NCBI RefSeq assembly: GCF_022012295.1
Contig: NZ_JAKLTN010000001.1
Location: 1-64,000, forward strand
DNA from: Dechloromonas hankyongensis
GTDB taxonomy: Bacteria; Pseudomonadota; Gammaproteobacteria; Burkholderiales; Rhodocyclaceae
Length of the DNA: 64,000 nucleotides
Direction of reading: 5' to 3'
The translations under genes and the position numbers were made by a program. The number at the start of each line of letters is the position of its first letter. The first letter of the stretch is position 1. Below, in pieces: positions 40,311-48,213 of the stretch. The notes under the pieces are model-generated. The model searched no databases, was not told the DNA's origin, and was given only the letters and a program-made list of their open reading frames with translations.

Positions 40311-40589
40311 ATGAGTCACAAGCACGCCCACCTGATGCGCAGCATCTTCCAGGACCCTCCCTCGGCGAATATCCACTGGCGGGAAATCGAATCCCTGCTC
40401 CATCACCTCGGCGCCGACATCGAACCGTCGCACGGCGCCCGCTTCAAGATCACGCTGAACAAGGTCGAGGCCTTCCTGCACCATCCGCACAACAGCAGCA
40501 CGTGCAGCAAGACCGACGTCAAGGCGATCCGTGATGTCCTGACCCACGCCGGCGTCACGCTGTCGAGCTACGAGGCAGGCGAAGGCTGA
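40311..40589 (+). CDS. HicA-like small protein, orphan
   Basis: A 92-residue protein whose middle (WREIESLLHHLGADIEPSHGARFKITLN) resembles the HicA/dsRBD-like fold of mRNA-cutting toxins. Relatives are often labelled HicA. There is no HicB antitoxin on either side, and the histidine that HicA uses is in a different context (EPSHGARF), so a toxin role is doubtful. It follows pgpA by 55 bp and is followed by a GC-rich hairpin. Confidence 0.6.
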   Translation: MSHKHAHLMRSIFQDPPSANIHWREIESLLHHLGADIEPSHGARFKITLNKVEAFLHHPHNSSTCSKTDVKAIRDVLTHAGVTLSSYEAGEG

Positions 40590-40608
40590 TCGGCGGCAGT
40601 CGGAAGAG

Positions 40609-40631
40609 GCGCCGGGAACCAAACCCGGCGC
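40609..40631 (+). terminator. GC-rich hairpin after the HicA-like gene
   Basis: GCGCCGGG and CCCGGCGC form an eight-bp stem with a seven-base loop 19 bp after the stop codon. No T-run follows, so it may be a rho-dependent pause or a transcript-stabilising hairpin. Confidence 0.45.
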
Positions 40632-40719
40632 GCCGCCACCAAGCTCATGTCCGGACTCTAGTTCGGGCAACATGGTTTTTCTTTAATTGGCTTCAGGTTG
40701 CGGACCCAAGGAGAAAGCG

Positions 40720-41850
40720 ATGACGACGACCGTGCTGCTGGTGGCGACGCGCAAAGGCGCCTGGATATTGCGTTCGGATGCGGCGCGCACAAGCTGGCAG
40801 GCCGACGGCCCGCACTTTCTCGGTCACATCATCAACCATCTGGTGCTCGATCCGCGTGACCGGACAACCCTGCTGGCGGCGGCCAAAACCGGCCACCTCG
40901 GGCCGACCGTTTTCCGCTCCACTGACTGGGGCCGTACCTGGCAGGAAGCAGCCCAACCGCCGGCCTTCGCCAAGGTGCCGGAAGGCGAAACGGGGCGGGC
41001 GGTGGACCACACCTTCTGGCTGACGCCGGGGCACAGCAGCGAACCCGATGTCTGGTACGCCGGCACCTCGCCGCAAGGCCTGTTCCGTTCGGCTGATGGT
41101 GGGGTGAGCTGGGCGCCGTTTTCGCCCATCAACGACGACCCGCAATATCGCGAGTGGATGGGCAGCGAGAAAGACGGCACGCCCGACGGCCCCAAGCTGC
41201 ATTCGATCATCGTCGATCCGCGTGATCCCAAGCATCTGTATTTCGCCATGTCGGGCGGTGGCGTGCATGAGTCACTCGACCGCGGCCAAACGTGGCGGGT
41301 GCTGATCTCGGGCATGCAGGTCGTCGAGGGCTACGGCTTCGATGCCGCGAATCCCGCCTTCCATGACCCACACTGCCTGCGCTTGTGCCCGAGCAATCCG
41401 GACCGTCTCTACCAGCAGAATCACTGCGGCATTTATCGCCTCGACCGGCCTTCCGACACCTGGGTGCGCATCGGCCGGAACATGCCTCAGGAGGTCGGCG
41501 ACATCGGCTTCCCGATGACCGTGCATCCGCGCGACGACCGGACGGCATGGGTGTTTCCGATGGATGGCACCCAGGTCTGGCCGCGCACCAGCCCGGATGG
41601 CAAACCGGCGGTGTACGCCACCCGCGACGGCGGCGAAAGCTGGCAGCGCCAGGATGCCGGCCTGCCGAAACAACAGGCGTGGTGGACCGTCAAACGGCAG
41701 GCGATGGGCTGCGACGGCCACGATCCCGTCGGGCTCTACTTCGGTACGACCAGCGGCGAACTGTGGGCAAGCCGCGACGAAGGCGGCAATTGGGAATGCA
41801 TCGCCCGACACCTGCCGGAAATCTACGCCGTGGAAGCGCTTGCGCTATGA
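40720..41850 (+). CDS. Asp-box (BNR-repeat) beta-propeller protein
   Basis: A 376-residue protein without a signal peptide and with five Asp-box (S/T-x-D-x-G-x-x-W) motifs spread along it: STDWGRTW, SADGGVSW, SLDRGQTW, TRDGGESW and SRDEGGNW. These mark a sialidase- or sortilin-like propeller, but the sialidase catalytic arginine triad is not evident, so an enzymatic role is unproven. The ATG follows a perfect AAGGAG. A MoaD/ThiS-like gene follows after 12 bp, and the two are probably co-transcribed. Confidence 0.8.
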   Translation: MTTTVLLVATRKGAWILRSDAARTSWQADGPHFLGHIINHLVLDPRDRTTLLAAAKTGHLGPTVFRSTDWGRTWQEAAQPPAFAKVPEGETGRAVDHTFWLTPGHSSEPDVWYAGTSPQGLFRSADGGVSWAPFSPINDDPQYREWMGSEKDGTPDGPKLHSIIVDPRDPKHLYFAMSGGGVHESLDRGQTWRVLISGMQVVEGYGFDAANPAFHDPHCLRLCPSNPDRLYQQNHCGIYRLDRPSDTWVRIGRNMPQEVGDIGFPMTVHPRDDRTAWVFPMDGTQVWPRTSPDGKPAVYATRDGGESWQRQDAGLPKQQAWWTVKRQAMGCDGHDPVGLYFGTTSGELWASRDEGGNWECIARHLPEIYAVEALAL

Positions 41851-41862
41851 CGGGGCCGCGCC

Positions 41863-42120
41863 ATGCAAGTCCTGATCCCCAGCGCCCTGCGCTCGTACAC
41901 CCAAAGCAGCCACGCTGAAGCCGACGGACCGACTCTGGATGCGGTGCTGGTCGATCTCGACCGGCAGTATCCCGGCATCCGCTTTCGCGTGATCGACGAG
42001 CAACAGCGGGTGCGCCGCCACATCCGCATTTTCGTCAATGGCGTGTCGGCAGAGGCGCTATCGCAGGCGATGCGCCCCACCGACGAGGTCGTCATCGTTC
42101 AAGCCCTCAGCGGCGGATAG
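41863..42120 (+). CDS. MoaD/ThiS-family small sulfur-carrier-like protein
   Basis: An 85-residue ubiquitin-fold protein ending in Gly-Gly (VQALSGG), as needed for C-terminal thiocarboxylation or adenylation. The stretch FVNGVSAEALSQAMRPTDEVVIV matches the MoaD strand-helix end. No moaE, thiG or E1-like moeB/thiF lies nearby. It is paired with the Asp-box protein gene, which suggests a shared role that I cannot name. Confidence 0.85.
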   Translation: MQVLIPSALRSYTQSSHAEADGPTLDAVLVDLDRQYPGIRFRVIDEQQRVRRHIRIFVNGVSAEALSQAMRPTDEVVIVQALSGG

Positions 42121-42146
42121 CCACCAGTTACCGAACGGGCAGAACC

Positions 42147-42383
42147 TCAGGTTGCTCCACGCAGCAAAGGCTTCATGATCTGCGGTTGCCCGTCCTGCTC
42201 TTGTTCTGCACCGTCGCCAGAGGAATCCACGGCGCAGGCATCGTTGGGAGCGGCATAGAGCGCATTCGCCACGTCCTGCAGTCCATAGCCGATCCAGAGC
42301 AGCGCAAGCAACACCGTCAGCTTGTAAATCACATTCGCCGCGATGGAAAGCGAGCCGATGATTTGGGTACGTGAATCGCTCAT
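42147..42383 (-). CDS. Small membrane protein of unknown function
   Basis: A 78-residue protein with one membrane helix (NVIYKLTVLLALLWIGYGL, about 18-36) and a short acidic tail after DACAVDSSGDG. I do not recognise the family. ATG at 42383 follows GGAGCC at about 6 nt. It is convergent with the MoaD-like gene, and the tRNA-Arg terminator lies upstream. Confidence 0.6.
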   Translation of the reverse strand: MSDSRTQIIGSLSIAANVIYKLTVLLALLWIGYGLQDVANALYAAPNDACAVDSSGDGAEQEQDGQPQIMKPLLRGAT

Positions 42384-42456
42384 GCTGTTGGTGGCTCCTT
42401 GGCGATGGGAAACACCATTGCACACAGATGTTTTCCGTACATTTTCCGAACAATGC

Positions 42457-42483
42457 AAAAGGGCCACCCGAACGGATGGCCCT
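42457..42483 (-). terminator. Terminator of tRNA-Arg
   Basis: On the minus strand, GGGCCATCCG and GGTGGCCC flank a short loop and are followed by TTTT, 24 bp beyond the tRNA 3' end. Confidence 0.8.
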
Positions 42484-42507
42484 GCTGTCTGATTCTTGAG
42501 GATATTC

Positions 42508-42584
42508 TGGCCCGCCCGGCGCGATTCGAACGCACGACCCCTGCCTTCGGAGGGCAGTACTCTATCCAGCTGAGCTACGGGCGG
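42508..42584 (-). tRNA. tRNA-Arg (anticodon CCG)
   Basis: Acceptor CCGCCCG pairs with CGGGCGG, then discriminator G and encoded CCA. The anticodon stem CTGCC/GGCAG holds loop CTCCGAA, giving anticodon CCG. The D arm AGCTCAGCTGGATAGAG and the T arm GTTCGAATC are standard. Confidence 0.96.
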
Positions 42585-42635
42585 AAGACTGCGGATTCTA
42601 CCTTCTACGGCGCGCGCAGTCCAATCGACGCGGCC

Positions 42636-43127
42636 TTAATCGAAGAAAGTGCGCGCCGTTTCGTAGCGCTGTGCGTAATAGCTGTCGGTCAGCCGGTCGA
42701 TGCGGACCTTGCCGTTGCTCGACGGGGCATGGATGAAGCGGGTCTCGCCGATATAGATGCCGACGTGCGACAGCGAGCGGTTCAGGGTGTTGAAGAAGAC
42801 CAGATCGCCCGGCCGCAAAGCGCTGCGCTCGATCGGCTTGGCGCGACGAGCGATGTCGGCGGCGCTGCCGAGCACCTTGAGGCCGGCCGCCTGGCCGTAG
42901 ATGTAGCTGACCATGCCGCTGCAATCGAGGCCGGCTTCCGGGTTCTTGCCGCCGAAGCGATAGCCGGTATCGAGCAAGCCCATGGCATAGAGTACGATCT
43001 CGTTGCCCCGCTCGTTGGCCGATGGAAGCGTAGTCTGCGCCGCTGTTTCGGGACGGGGACCCGGGCTGCCGCAGGCGGCGAGCAGGGTGACGATCAGACA
43101 CAGGGGAAGCAGGACGGGAACGCGCAT
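42636..43127 (-). CDS. NlpC/P60-family lipoprotein
   Basis: A 163-residue probable peptidoglycan endopeptidase. It has a lipoprotein signal (LLAACG, Cys19), then an NlpC/P60 domain with the catalytic Cys in LDCSGMVSYIY, His in LSHVGIYIG and the third polar residue His in RFIHAP. It would cut the stem-peptide bond near the outer membrane. The single gene is upstream of tRNA-Arg on the same strand. Confidence 0.9.
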   Translation of the reverse strand: MRVPVLLPLCLIVTLLAACGSPGPRPETAAQTTLPSANERGNEIVLYAMGLLDTGYRFGGKNPEAGLDCSGMVSYIYGQAAGLKVLGSAADIARRAKPIERSALRPGDLVFFNTLNRSLSHVGIYIGETRFIHAPSSNGKVRIDRLTDSYYAQRYETARTFFD

Positions 43128-43189
43128 CAGCTGAAGTTTTTTCTTGAAACAGGCGATAACTTAACGTTTTTACAAGATTTTTCAAGCCC

Positions 43190-43357
43190 ATGAGTTTGCA
43201 AAACACGAGCCTGCACGAGGCCACTGGATTGGCTGAAACCCGGCCAAACGAGGCTCTAGTCAAGGATATCGGGCGCGGTCCGGCCGCCCATTTCACCACC
43301 GCTAAAGGTTCCGGAGACGGATTGAAAATCGCCCTCACGCGCGAGGTTCAGACATGA
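43190..43357 (+). CDS. Possible 55-residue ORF coupled to the Gly/Cys-rich gene
   Basis: This frame runs from ATG 43190 without a stop to a TGA that overlaps the next gene's ATG by four bases (ATGA). It fills most of the 226-bp divergent gap. The product, beginning MSLQNTSLHEATGL, has no feature I recognise and no clear ribosome site. It could be a leader peptide or chance. Confidence 0.3.
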   Translation: MSLQNTSLHEATGLAETRPNEALVKDIGRGPAAHFTTAKGSGDGLKIALTREVQT

Positions 43358-44040
43358 AGTTCCTGCTCGCAGCCCTGCTACTGGCGATCACTTACCTGGG
43401 CTGGCGACACTGGCGAAAAACCGCCCAGGCGCGCTACCTCGACGATTTCCCCTTGCACAAGCTGCTCGACCGGCGGCTCGCCGCACGCCGGCCGGAGCTC
43501 GATGCGGCGCAGCGGGCCACCGTCCTCGACGGGCTGCGCGAGTATTTCCTGTTCTGCCGCCAGGCCGGGCGGCGCATGGTGGCCATGCCGTCGCAGGCCG
43601 CCGACGATGCCTGGCACGAATTCATCCTGTTCACCCGCCAATACGATGCCTTCTGTCGCCAAGCCTTCGGCCGCTTCCTGCACCATACGCCGGCCGAGGC
43701 GATGCGCTCGCCGACCCAGGCCAGCGAAGGCCTGCGCCGAGCCTGGCGCCTGGCCTGTGCGCACGAGGGGATAGACCGCAACAAGCCCGACCGCCTGCCC
43801 CGCCTATTCGCCCTCGATGCCCACCTCGGCATCGCCGGCGGCTTCGCCTACCAACTCGACTGTATGGCCGCGCGCCAGGGCGGCGACGCCTCGGGCTATT
43901 GCGCCAGCCATATCGGTTGCAGCAGCGGCTATGGCGGCGGTGGTGGAAGCGGCTGCTCGGGAGATTCAGATTCCGGGTATTCCGGCAGCGATTCAGGCAG
44001 TAGTGGCTGCGGCGGCGGTTGCGGCGGAGGCGGCGACTAG
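43354..44040 (+). CDS. Glycine-rich-domain-like membrane protein
   Basis: A 228-residue protein with an N-terminal membrane helix (1-17), a helical domain (about 25-150) with MPSQAADDAWHEFILFTRQY followed by FGRFLHH, which resembles the domain of plant glycine-rich domain proteins (DUF1399-like), and a tail of about 45 residues made almost only of Gly, Ser and Cys, with some Asp and Tyr. The role is unknown. A GAGG site lies before the ATG. It is convergent with the diguanylate cyclase gene. Confidence 0.75.
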   Translation: MKFLLAALLLAITYLGWRHWRKTAQARYLDDFPLHKLLDRRLAARRPELDAAQRATVLDGLREYFLFCRQAGRRMVAMPSQAADDAWHEFILFTRQYDAFCRQAFGRFLHHTPAEAMRSPTQASEGLRRAWRLACAHEGIDRNKPDRLPRLFALDAHLGIAGGFAYQLDCMAARQGGDASGYCASHIGCSSGYGGGGGSGCSGDSDSGYSGSDSGSSGCGGGCGGGGD

Positions 44041-44052
44041 CCCCCTGCCGGC

Positions 44053-46095
44053 TCACTCCTGCTCGGGGGAATATTCGACGACCCGGTTGCGCCCCGTGTT
44101 CTTGGCGACATAGAGCGCCGTATCGGCCGCGTGCGTCAGTTCGTCGGGCATCTTGCCGTGGTCGGGATAGGCCGCGACGCCGGCCGACGCAGTGAAGGAC
44201 AATTCGAAATTGCCGAACGACACGCGGATGGCTTCGATGGTACGACGCCAGCTCTCGGCCCGCTCGACCGCCTTGGCCAGCGGCATGCGCGGCATCAGGA
44301 TGACAAATTCCTCACCGCCGTAGCGGCACAGCACGTCCTCGTGCCGGATATCGGCGCGCAGCGTCTCGGCCAGCACCATCAAGGCCCGGTCGCCGGCCAG
44401 ATGGCCGTAGGTGTCGTTGATCTGCTTGAAATGGTCGAGATCGAGAATGACCAGGGACAAGGGATAGCCTTCGCGGCGCGAACGCGACAACTCGCGCTCC
44501 AGCGTTTCATCGAGATAGCGACGGTTGAAGCAGCCGGTCAGGCTGTCGCGAATCGCCTGCTCCTTGAGCGCCACCTGGAGCTGTTCGATTTCCTCGAGTT
44601 GTTTGCGCAGCTTGTCGTTGGCCTCCTGCAGCTTGCGCGCCGCCTTGTGCCGGTCGGAAATGTCGCGCGAGATGCCGAGCAGGGCGTGGGGCTTGTTTTC
44701 TGCGTCGAGCAGGAAACTGCCGACGACTTCGGCATGGATGGTATGGCCGTCCTTGTGCGGTTGTTCGATCTCCGCAGTCGCCGATAGTGCAGTCAGATCC
44801 CCCTTGGCCAGCCGCCCCAGGTGGTCGGCCATGATCACGCGGACCTTGTCGTAGGACTCCGGCGTCAATGCATCGGCCAGCGTCTGCCGGCTTGCCTCAT
44901 CGACCGTCAGTCCGCGTACCTTTTCTACGGCGGGGCTGATATAGGTGAAGCGCATGCTGTTCAGATCGAGCGTCCAGATCACGTCCTTGCTGAATTCGGC
45001 CAGTTGCCGGTAACGCTCCTCGCTGGTCCGCAAGGCCCGTTCGAATACCCGTCGGGAAATCACTTCACGGTTCAGGCGCAGGTTCAGCCGGGCAAAGTAG
45101 AAGGCCGCCGCCCCGACCGCCAGAATCAGGAACAGGCCGCCGGCCAGCGCATAGCCGATCCACGCCGGCAGTTTGCGTTCTTCCGTCTCGAAAACCAGAC
45201 CCCCTATATTTGGCTTCTGCGGCAGCATGCCCAGTTCGGCATAGGTTTCTGCAATCTGCTGCCAGCGGCTGTCCGACTGCTGGCCGATCTCCACCAGGTC
45301 GGGCTGCATCAGCCGCTTCAATTCGTTGGCTTCGTAGAGCAGGTGTGCGCGTTCGTGGCGCCGGGAATAGCTATTCAGGATCAGGTCGGCGATCTCTTCC
45401 GGATGTGCCAGCGCGTATTGCCACCCCTTGACGGCCGCCGCCCGGAACGCATCGACGCGCTCCCGGGAGGATTTGATTCGGGACTCGGCGGTGAATAGCG
45501 TGTCACCGTAGAAATTGATGCCGACGGCGGAGGGGCTGAATACCAAATAGGGAAAGCCGGCCTTGCGCAGCAGATAGGGCTCGTCGGTGACGTAACCGGA
45601 CATGGCATCGACCCGCCCTTCGATCAAATCCCGGGTATCGAAGCTGTGCGGCACCGTGGTGTATTGCCGGACTTCCTCCCGCCGCAGATAGGCGAATAGT
45701 TCGGTTTCGTGGGAAGCCAGCATGATGCGGCTGCCTTCCAGCGCGTCGACGCTGCTGACCTTGCGACGATTGACCAGCAGGATCAGCGGCGAATGCTGGA
45801 CGATGGCGGCCAGCGCCACCACCGGCTTTCCGCGCGCCCGATGCAAGGCCAGTTCGGAAGCGGCGACGCCGAAATCGGCCTGCCCGGCAAGGACGGAATC
45901 GACGGGATCGCCCCCCTGGCCCAGTTCGCGCAAGGTGACTTCGAAGCCGGCATCGCGGAAATAGCCCTTGTCGATGGCCGCGTAGTAGCCGGCGAACTGG
46001 AATTGGTGTTTCCAGTTGAGTTGCAATACGACCTTCTCCAGCGCCCATGCCGGCGCCAGCGCCAACAAGGAGAGTAGGAAGAAGAAAAGTCGCAT
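44053..46095 (-). CDS. Diguanylate cyclase with THI5-like periplasmic sensor and PAS domain
   Basis: A 680-residue membrane protein: signal peptide (1-18), an NMT1/THI5-like substrate-binding domain (about 19-310; LNWKHQFQFAGYYAA, GYFRDAGFEV), one membrane helix (about 313-337), a PAS domain (about 355-475), a coiled linker and a GGDEF domain (about 515-675) with the active-site variant GGEEF at about 592 and the inhibitory RxxD (RHED) five residues before it. It should make c-di-GMP in response to a pyrimidine- or taurine-like ligand; the ligand is not known. It starts 33 bp after the 48-residue ORF, so it probably belongs to the DUF350-SPFH-DUF4178 operon. Confidence 0.9.
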   Translation of the reverse strand: MRLFFFLLSLLALAPAWALEKVVLQLNWKHQFQFAGYYAAIDKGYFRDAGFEVTLRELGQGGDPVDSVLAGQADFGVAASELALHRARGKPVVALAAIVQHSPLILLVNRRKVSSVDALEGSRIMLASHETELFAYLRREEVRQYTTVPHSFDTRDLIEGRVDAMSGYVTDEPYLLRKAGFPYLVFSPSAVGINFYGDTLFTAESRIKSSRERVDAFRAAAVKGWQYALAHPEEIADLILNSYSRRHERAHLLYEANELKRLMQPDLVEIGQQSDSRWQQIAETYAELGMLPQKPNIGGLVFETEERKLPAWIGYALAGGLFLILAVGAAAFYFARLNLRLNREVISRRVFERALRTSEERYRQLAEFSKDVIWTLDLNSMRFTYISPAVEKVRGLTVDEASRQTLADALTPESYDKVRVIMADHLGRLAKGDLTALSATAEIEQPHKDGHTIHAEVVGSFLLDAENKPHALLGISRDISDRHKAARKLQEANDKLRKQLEEIEQLQVALKEQAIRDSLTGCFNRRYLDETLERELSRSRREGYPLSLVILDLDHFKQINDTYGHLAGDRALMVLAETLRADIRHEDVLCRYGGEEFVILMPRMPLAKAVERAESWRRTIEAIRVSFGNFELSFTASAGVAAYPDHGKMPDELTHAADTALYVAKNTGRNRVVEYSPEQE

Positions 46096-46128
46096 CCCGT
46101 AATTATGCGGGCATTTCGGGCAAATCGA

Positions 46129-46275
46129 TTATTTATGGTAACTGCGGCTGCTGCCGGAACCGCTGCCGTGCCGCGAATTGGCCACGTCGTCGAACAGATC
46201 CCAACCCTGCTGCTGGGCATAGGTAAATACCATCAGGGCCAACACCCCGGCGGCCAGACTGAATTTGTCGAACAT
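46129..46275 (-). CDS. 48-residue membrane microprotein
   Basis: A short gene whose ATG overlaps the stop of the DUF4178 gene (TGATG). The product starts MFDKFSLAAGVLALMVFTYA, which is one membrane helix, and ends in a soluble tail rich in Ser, Gly and His (NSRHGSGSGSSRSYHK). The overlap, the coherent hydrophobic helix and the operon position support it as real. I do not know the function. Confidence 0.7.
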   Translation of the reverse strand: MFDKFSLAAGVLALMVFTYAQQQGWDLFDDVANSRHGSGSGSSRSYHK

Positions 46276-48203
46276 CAGTCGTCGTCTCCGTCACTATCGC
46301 TGCTCACGGGCGCATGGTCGCTTTCCGCCCAGCGCCGGGTTTCGAAGGCGGCCCGGCGCAGCGCGGCAACGACTGGGAAAACGAGCAGGAAGAGCAGGAC
46401 GAGGACCAGATTCGACCAGCCGGTGCGCGGCGTCAGCACCTCCAGGCGGTCGCGTACCGCCACGTACTTGTCCGGCGCCATGTCCGGGTCGAGGGTCAGG
46501 TAGTAGGTGCCGGCCGGAATATCGACGAAGATCACCTCACTGTCCCGGCTGCCCTCGGTCCAGTGCTCGTCGTCGTAGCCCGAGTAGAAGGAAAGCTCGC
46601 GGGCCGCCGGCCAGGCATTGCCGACTGTCTTGTTGACCAGCAGCATGTCGATCCCGATCCAGTTGTTGTCGAGCGAAGTAGCGTGGCGCACGGCAAGCTT
46701 GCGCTGCTTGCCGGTGACCTCGAATTCGCGGGTCTGCACTTCACCGCTGCTGCGCGGCTCGAAAGTGAAATCCTGGCGCAGCAGCAAGCGCTCGCTGGAA
46801 ATGAGCACGAAGAAGGCTTGGATCACGATGGCAACCACGGCCAGCTTGGCGAACATCAGCCAGTTGCGGCGGGCGGTATCGGCCCACGGATTGCGCTGGT
46901 TGGCGAAGACACCGATCGGCTTGGGCAGGGCGCTCGGCAGTTTGAACGCTTCCGCAATGACGGCCGGATCGACATAGACGCCCTGCGACCAGTTCAGATC
47001 GTTGCCGGTCGATTCGCACGACAGCATCAAGGGCGGGGCGACGTAGTCGACGACCCGACAGGTTTCGCCGCGTTTGACCCGCCAGGTAAATTCGCCGCTG
47101 ACCTGGATGACCTCGGCACTGGGCGTGGTCGAGAAATGCTTAAAGCGTTCGCCACCGAAATAGATGTCGGTCACCTCGATAACCTGGGTTGTCTTCGGTG
47201 GCCTAGACAGCACATCGACCACATTCCAGTGCCCGTTGTATTCGGTCAGCCAGCGATAGGTGCCATTTTCGCCGGCCAGCAGGTATTCGCTCCAGTCGTA
47301 GGCAATGCCTTCGATCTTGGTCTGCTTGACCAGAAAGCCGATGACTTCGGCCGGCTTGCCGTCCAGCGTGCCTTTGCTGCCCAGAGGCAGGCGCGGAGCA
47401 TAGCGTTCGTCGCAAGCGCTCAGGGCACGCGACAGGACCTTGTAAGTCTCGTCGGCGGTATCGACCACCGCCCCGCAACTGCTGCAGCCGACCGCCAGGA
47501 TGTCCTTGGTACGCGCCTGCATCGGCGAACCGCAGGCTGGACAGCGAAAGACGCGGGCCTCGACGGGAGCAGCGGCCGCCACCATCCCTTCGCGCAGGTT
47601 GGCCATTTTCAGCGCCTTGAAATCGACCGCCTCGCCGAGATACAGCAACGGCGGCGTTTCCGAGTAATCCAGCGTGGCGAAGGCCTTGTCGCTGCGCAGA
47701 TCGGCTGCCGGCACCGGATAGCCGGCGCCGACCTTGAACGGCAATTCGCCCTGGCCGGCGATACACTCGGCGCGTTCGAGATTGCTGACCGTCCATACCT
47801 GGCTGGCCACTTGCAGGCGCTGGCCTATCTTGAGGGCTTCGAAGTCGGGCAGTGGCTCCTGCGCCGGACGCATGAAGGTGAGCACATACTCACCACCCGC
47901 CTCCGACAGCCAGCCGGTCCGCATGTCGTCGAACAGCAGATGCCACTCGTTCCAGGTGCCCTGGCTGTACTTAAGCTGGATGCGCCCGATCAGCGCAAAG
48001 TGCACGCCCCGGTAGCTGCCTTCGGCCCCCAGTTGCAGCGGCGAGCGGTCCTCGACCAGCGCCGCCATCTTGCCGATGTCTTCCAAAGCCTGGTCGTGGC
48101 GGACCAGCGTGCTCTGGCAGTACGCGCAGACGGCAAAGATCGACGCGGCCGATTGGAAGACAACCGGCGCACCGCAGGAAGGACAGGAGGCAGTCAGCGC
48201 CAC
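46275..48203 (-). CDS. DUF4178 zinc-ribbon membrane protein
   Basis: A 642-residue protein. It begins with a zinc ribbon (CPSCG ... CAYCQ), then a DUF4178 domain (about 55-190), a second zinc ribbon (CPACG ... CSSCG near 225-250), a second DUF4178 domain (about 270-400), a membrane helix (about 447-465), a periplasmic beta-like region and a second membrane helix (about 597-617), and it ends in an acidic tail (SDSDGDDD). It lies 10 bp after the SPFH gene. DUF4178 genes occur with SPFH, DUF350 and membrane spermidine-synthase genes. Its biochemical role is not known. Confidence 0.85.
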   Translation of the reverse strand: MALTASCPSCGAPVVFQSAASIFAVCAYCQSTLVRHDQALEDIGKMAALVEDRSPLQLGAEGSYRGVHFALIGRIQLKYSQGTWNEWHLLFDDMRTGWLSEAGGEYVLTFMRPAQEPLPDFEALKIGQRLQVASQVWTVSNLERAECIAGQGELPFKVGAGYPVPAADLRSDKAFATLDYSETPPLLYLGEAVDFKALKMANLREGMVAAAAPVEARVFRCPACGSPMQARTKDILAVGCSSCGAVVDTADETYKVLSRALSACDERYAPRLPLGSKGTLDGKPAEVIGFLVKQTKIEGIAYDWSEYLLAGENGTYRWLTEYNGHWNVVDVLSRPPKTTQVIEVTDIYFGGERFKHFSTTPSAEVIQVSGEFTWRVKRGETCRVVDYVAPPLMLSCESTGNDLNWSQGVYVDPAVIAEAFKLPSALPKPIGVFANQRNPWADTARRNWLMFAKLAVVAIVIQAFFVLISSERLLLRQDFTFEPRSSGEVQTREFEVTGKQRKLAVRHATSLDNNWIGIDMLLVNKTVGNAWPAARELSFYSGYDDEHWTEGSRDSEVIFVDIPAGTYYLTLDPDMAPDKYVAVRDRLEVLTPRTGWSNLVLVLLFLLVFPVVAALRRAAFETRRWAESDHAPVSSDSDGDDD

Positions 48204-48213
48204 AGGCGGCGGA

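Noticed and set aside
40311..40589. HicAB toxin-antitoxin pair
   Set aside because: No hicB-like gene lies on either side.
40720..41850. True sialidase
   Set aside because: Asp boxes are present, but I see neither a signal peptide nor the catalytic arginine set.
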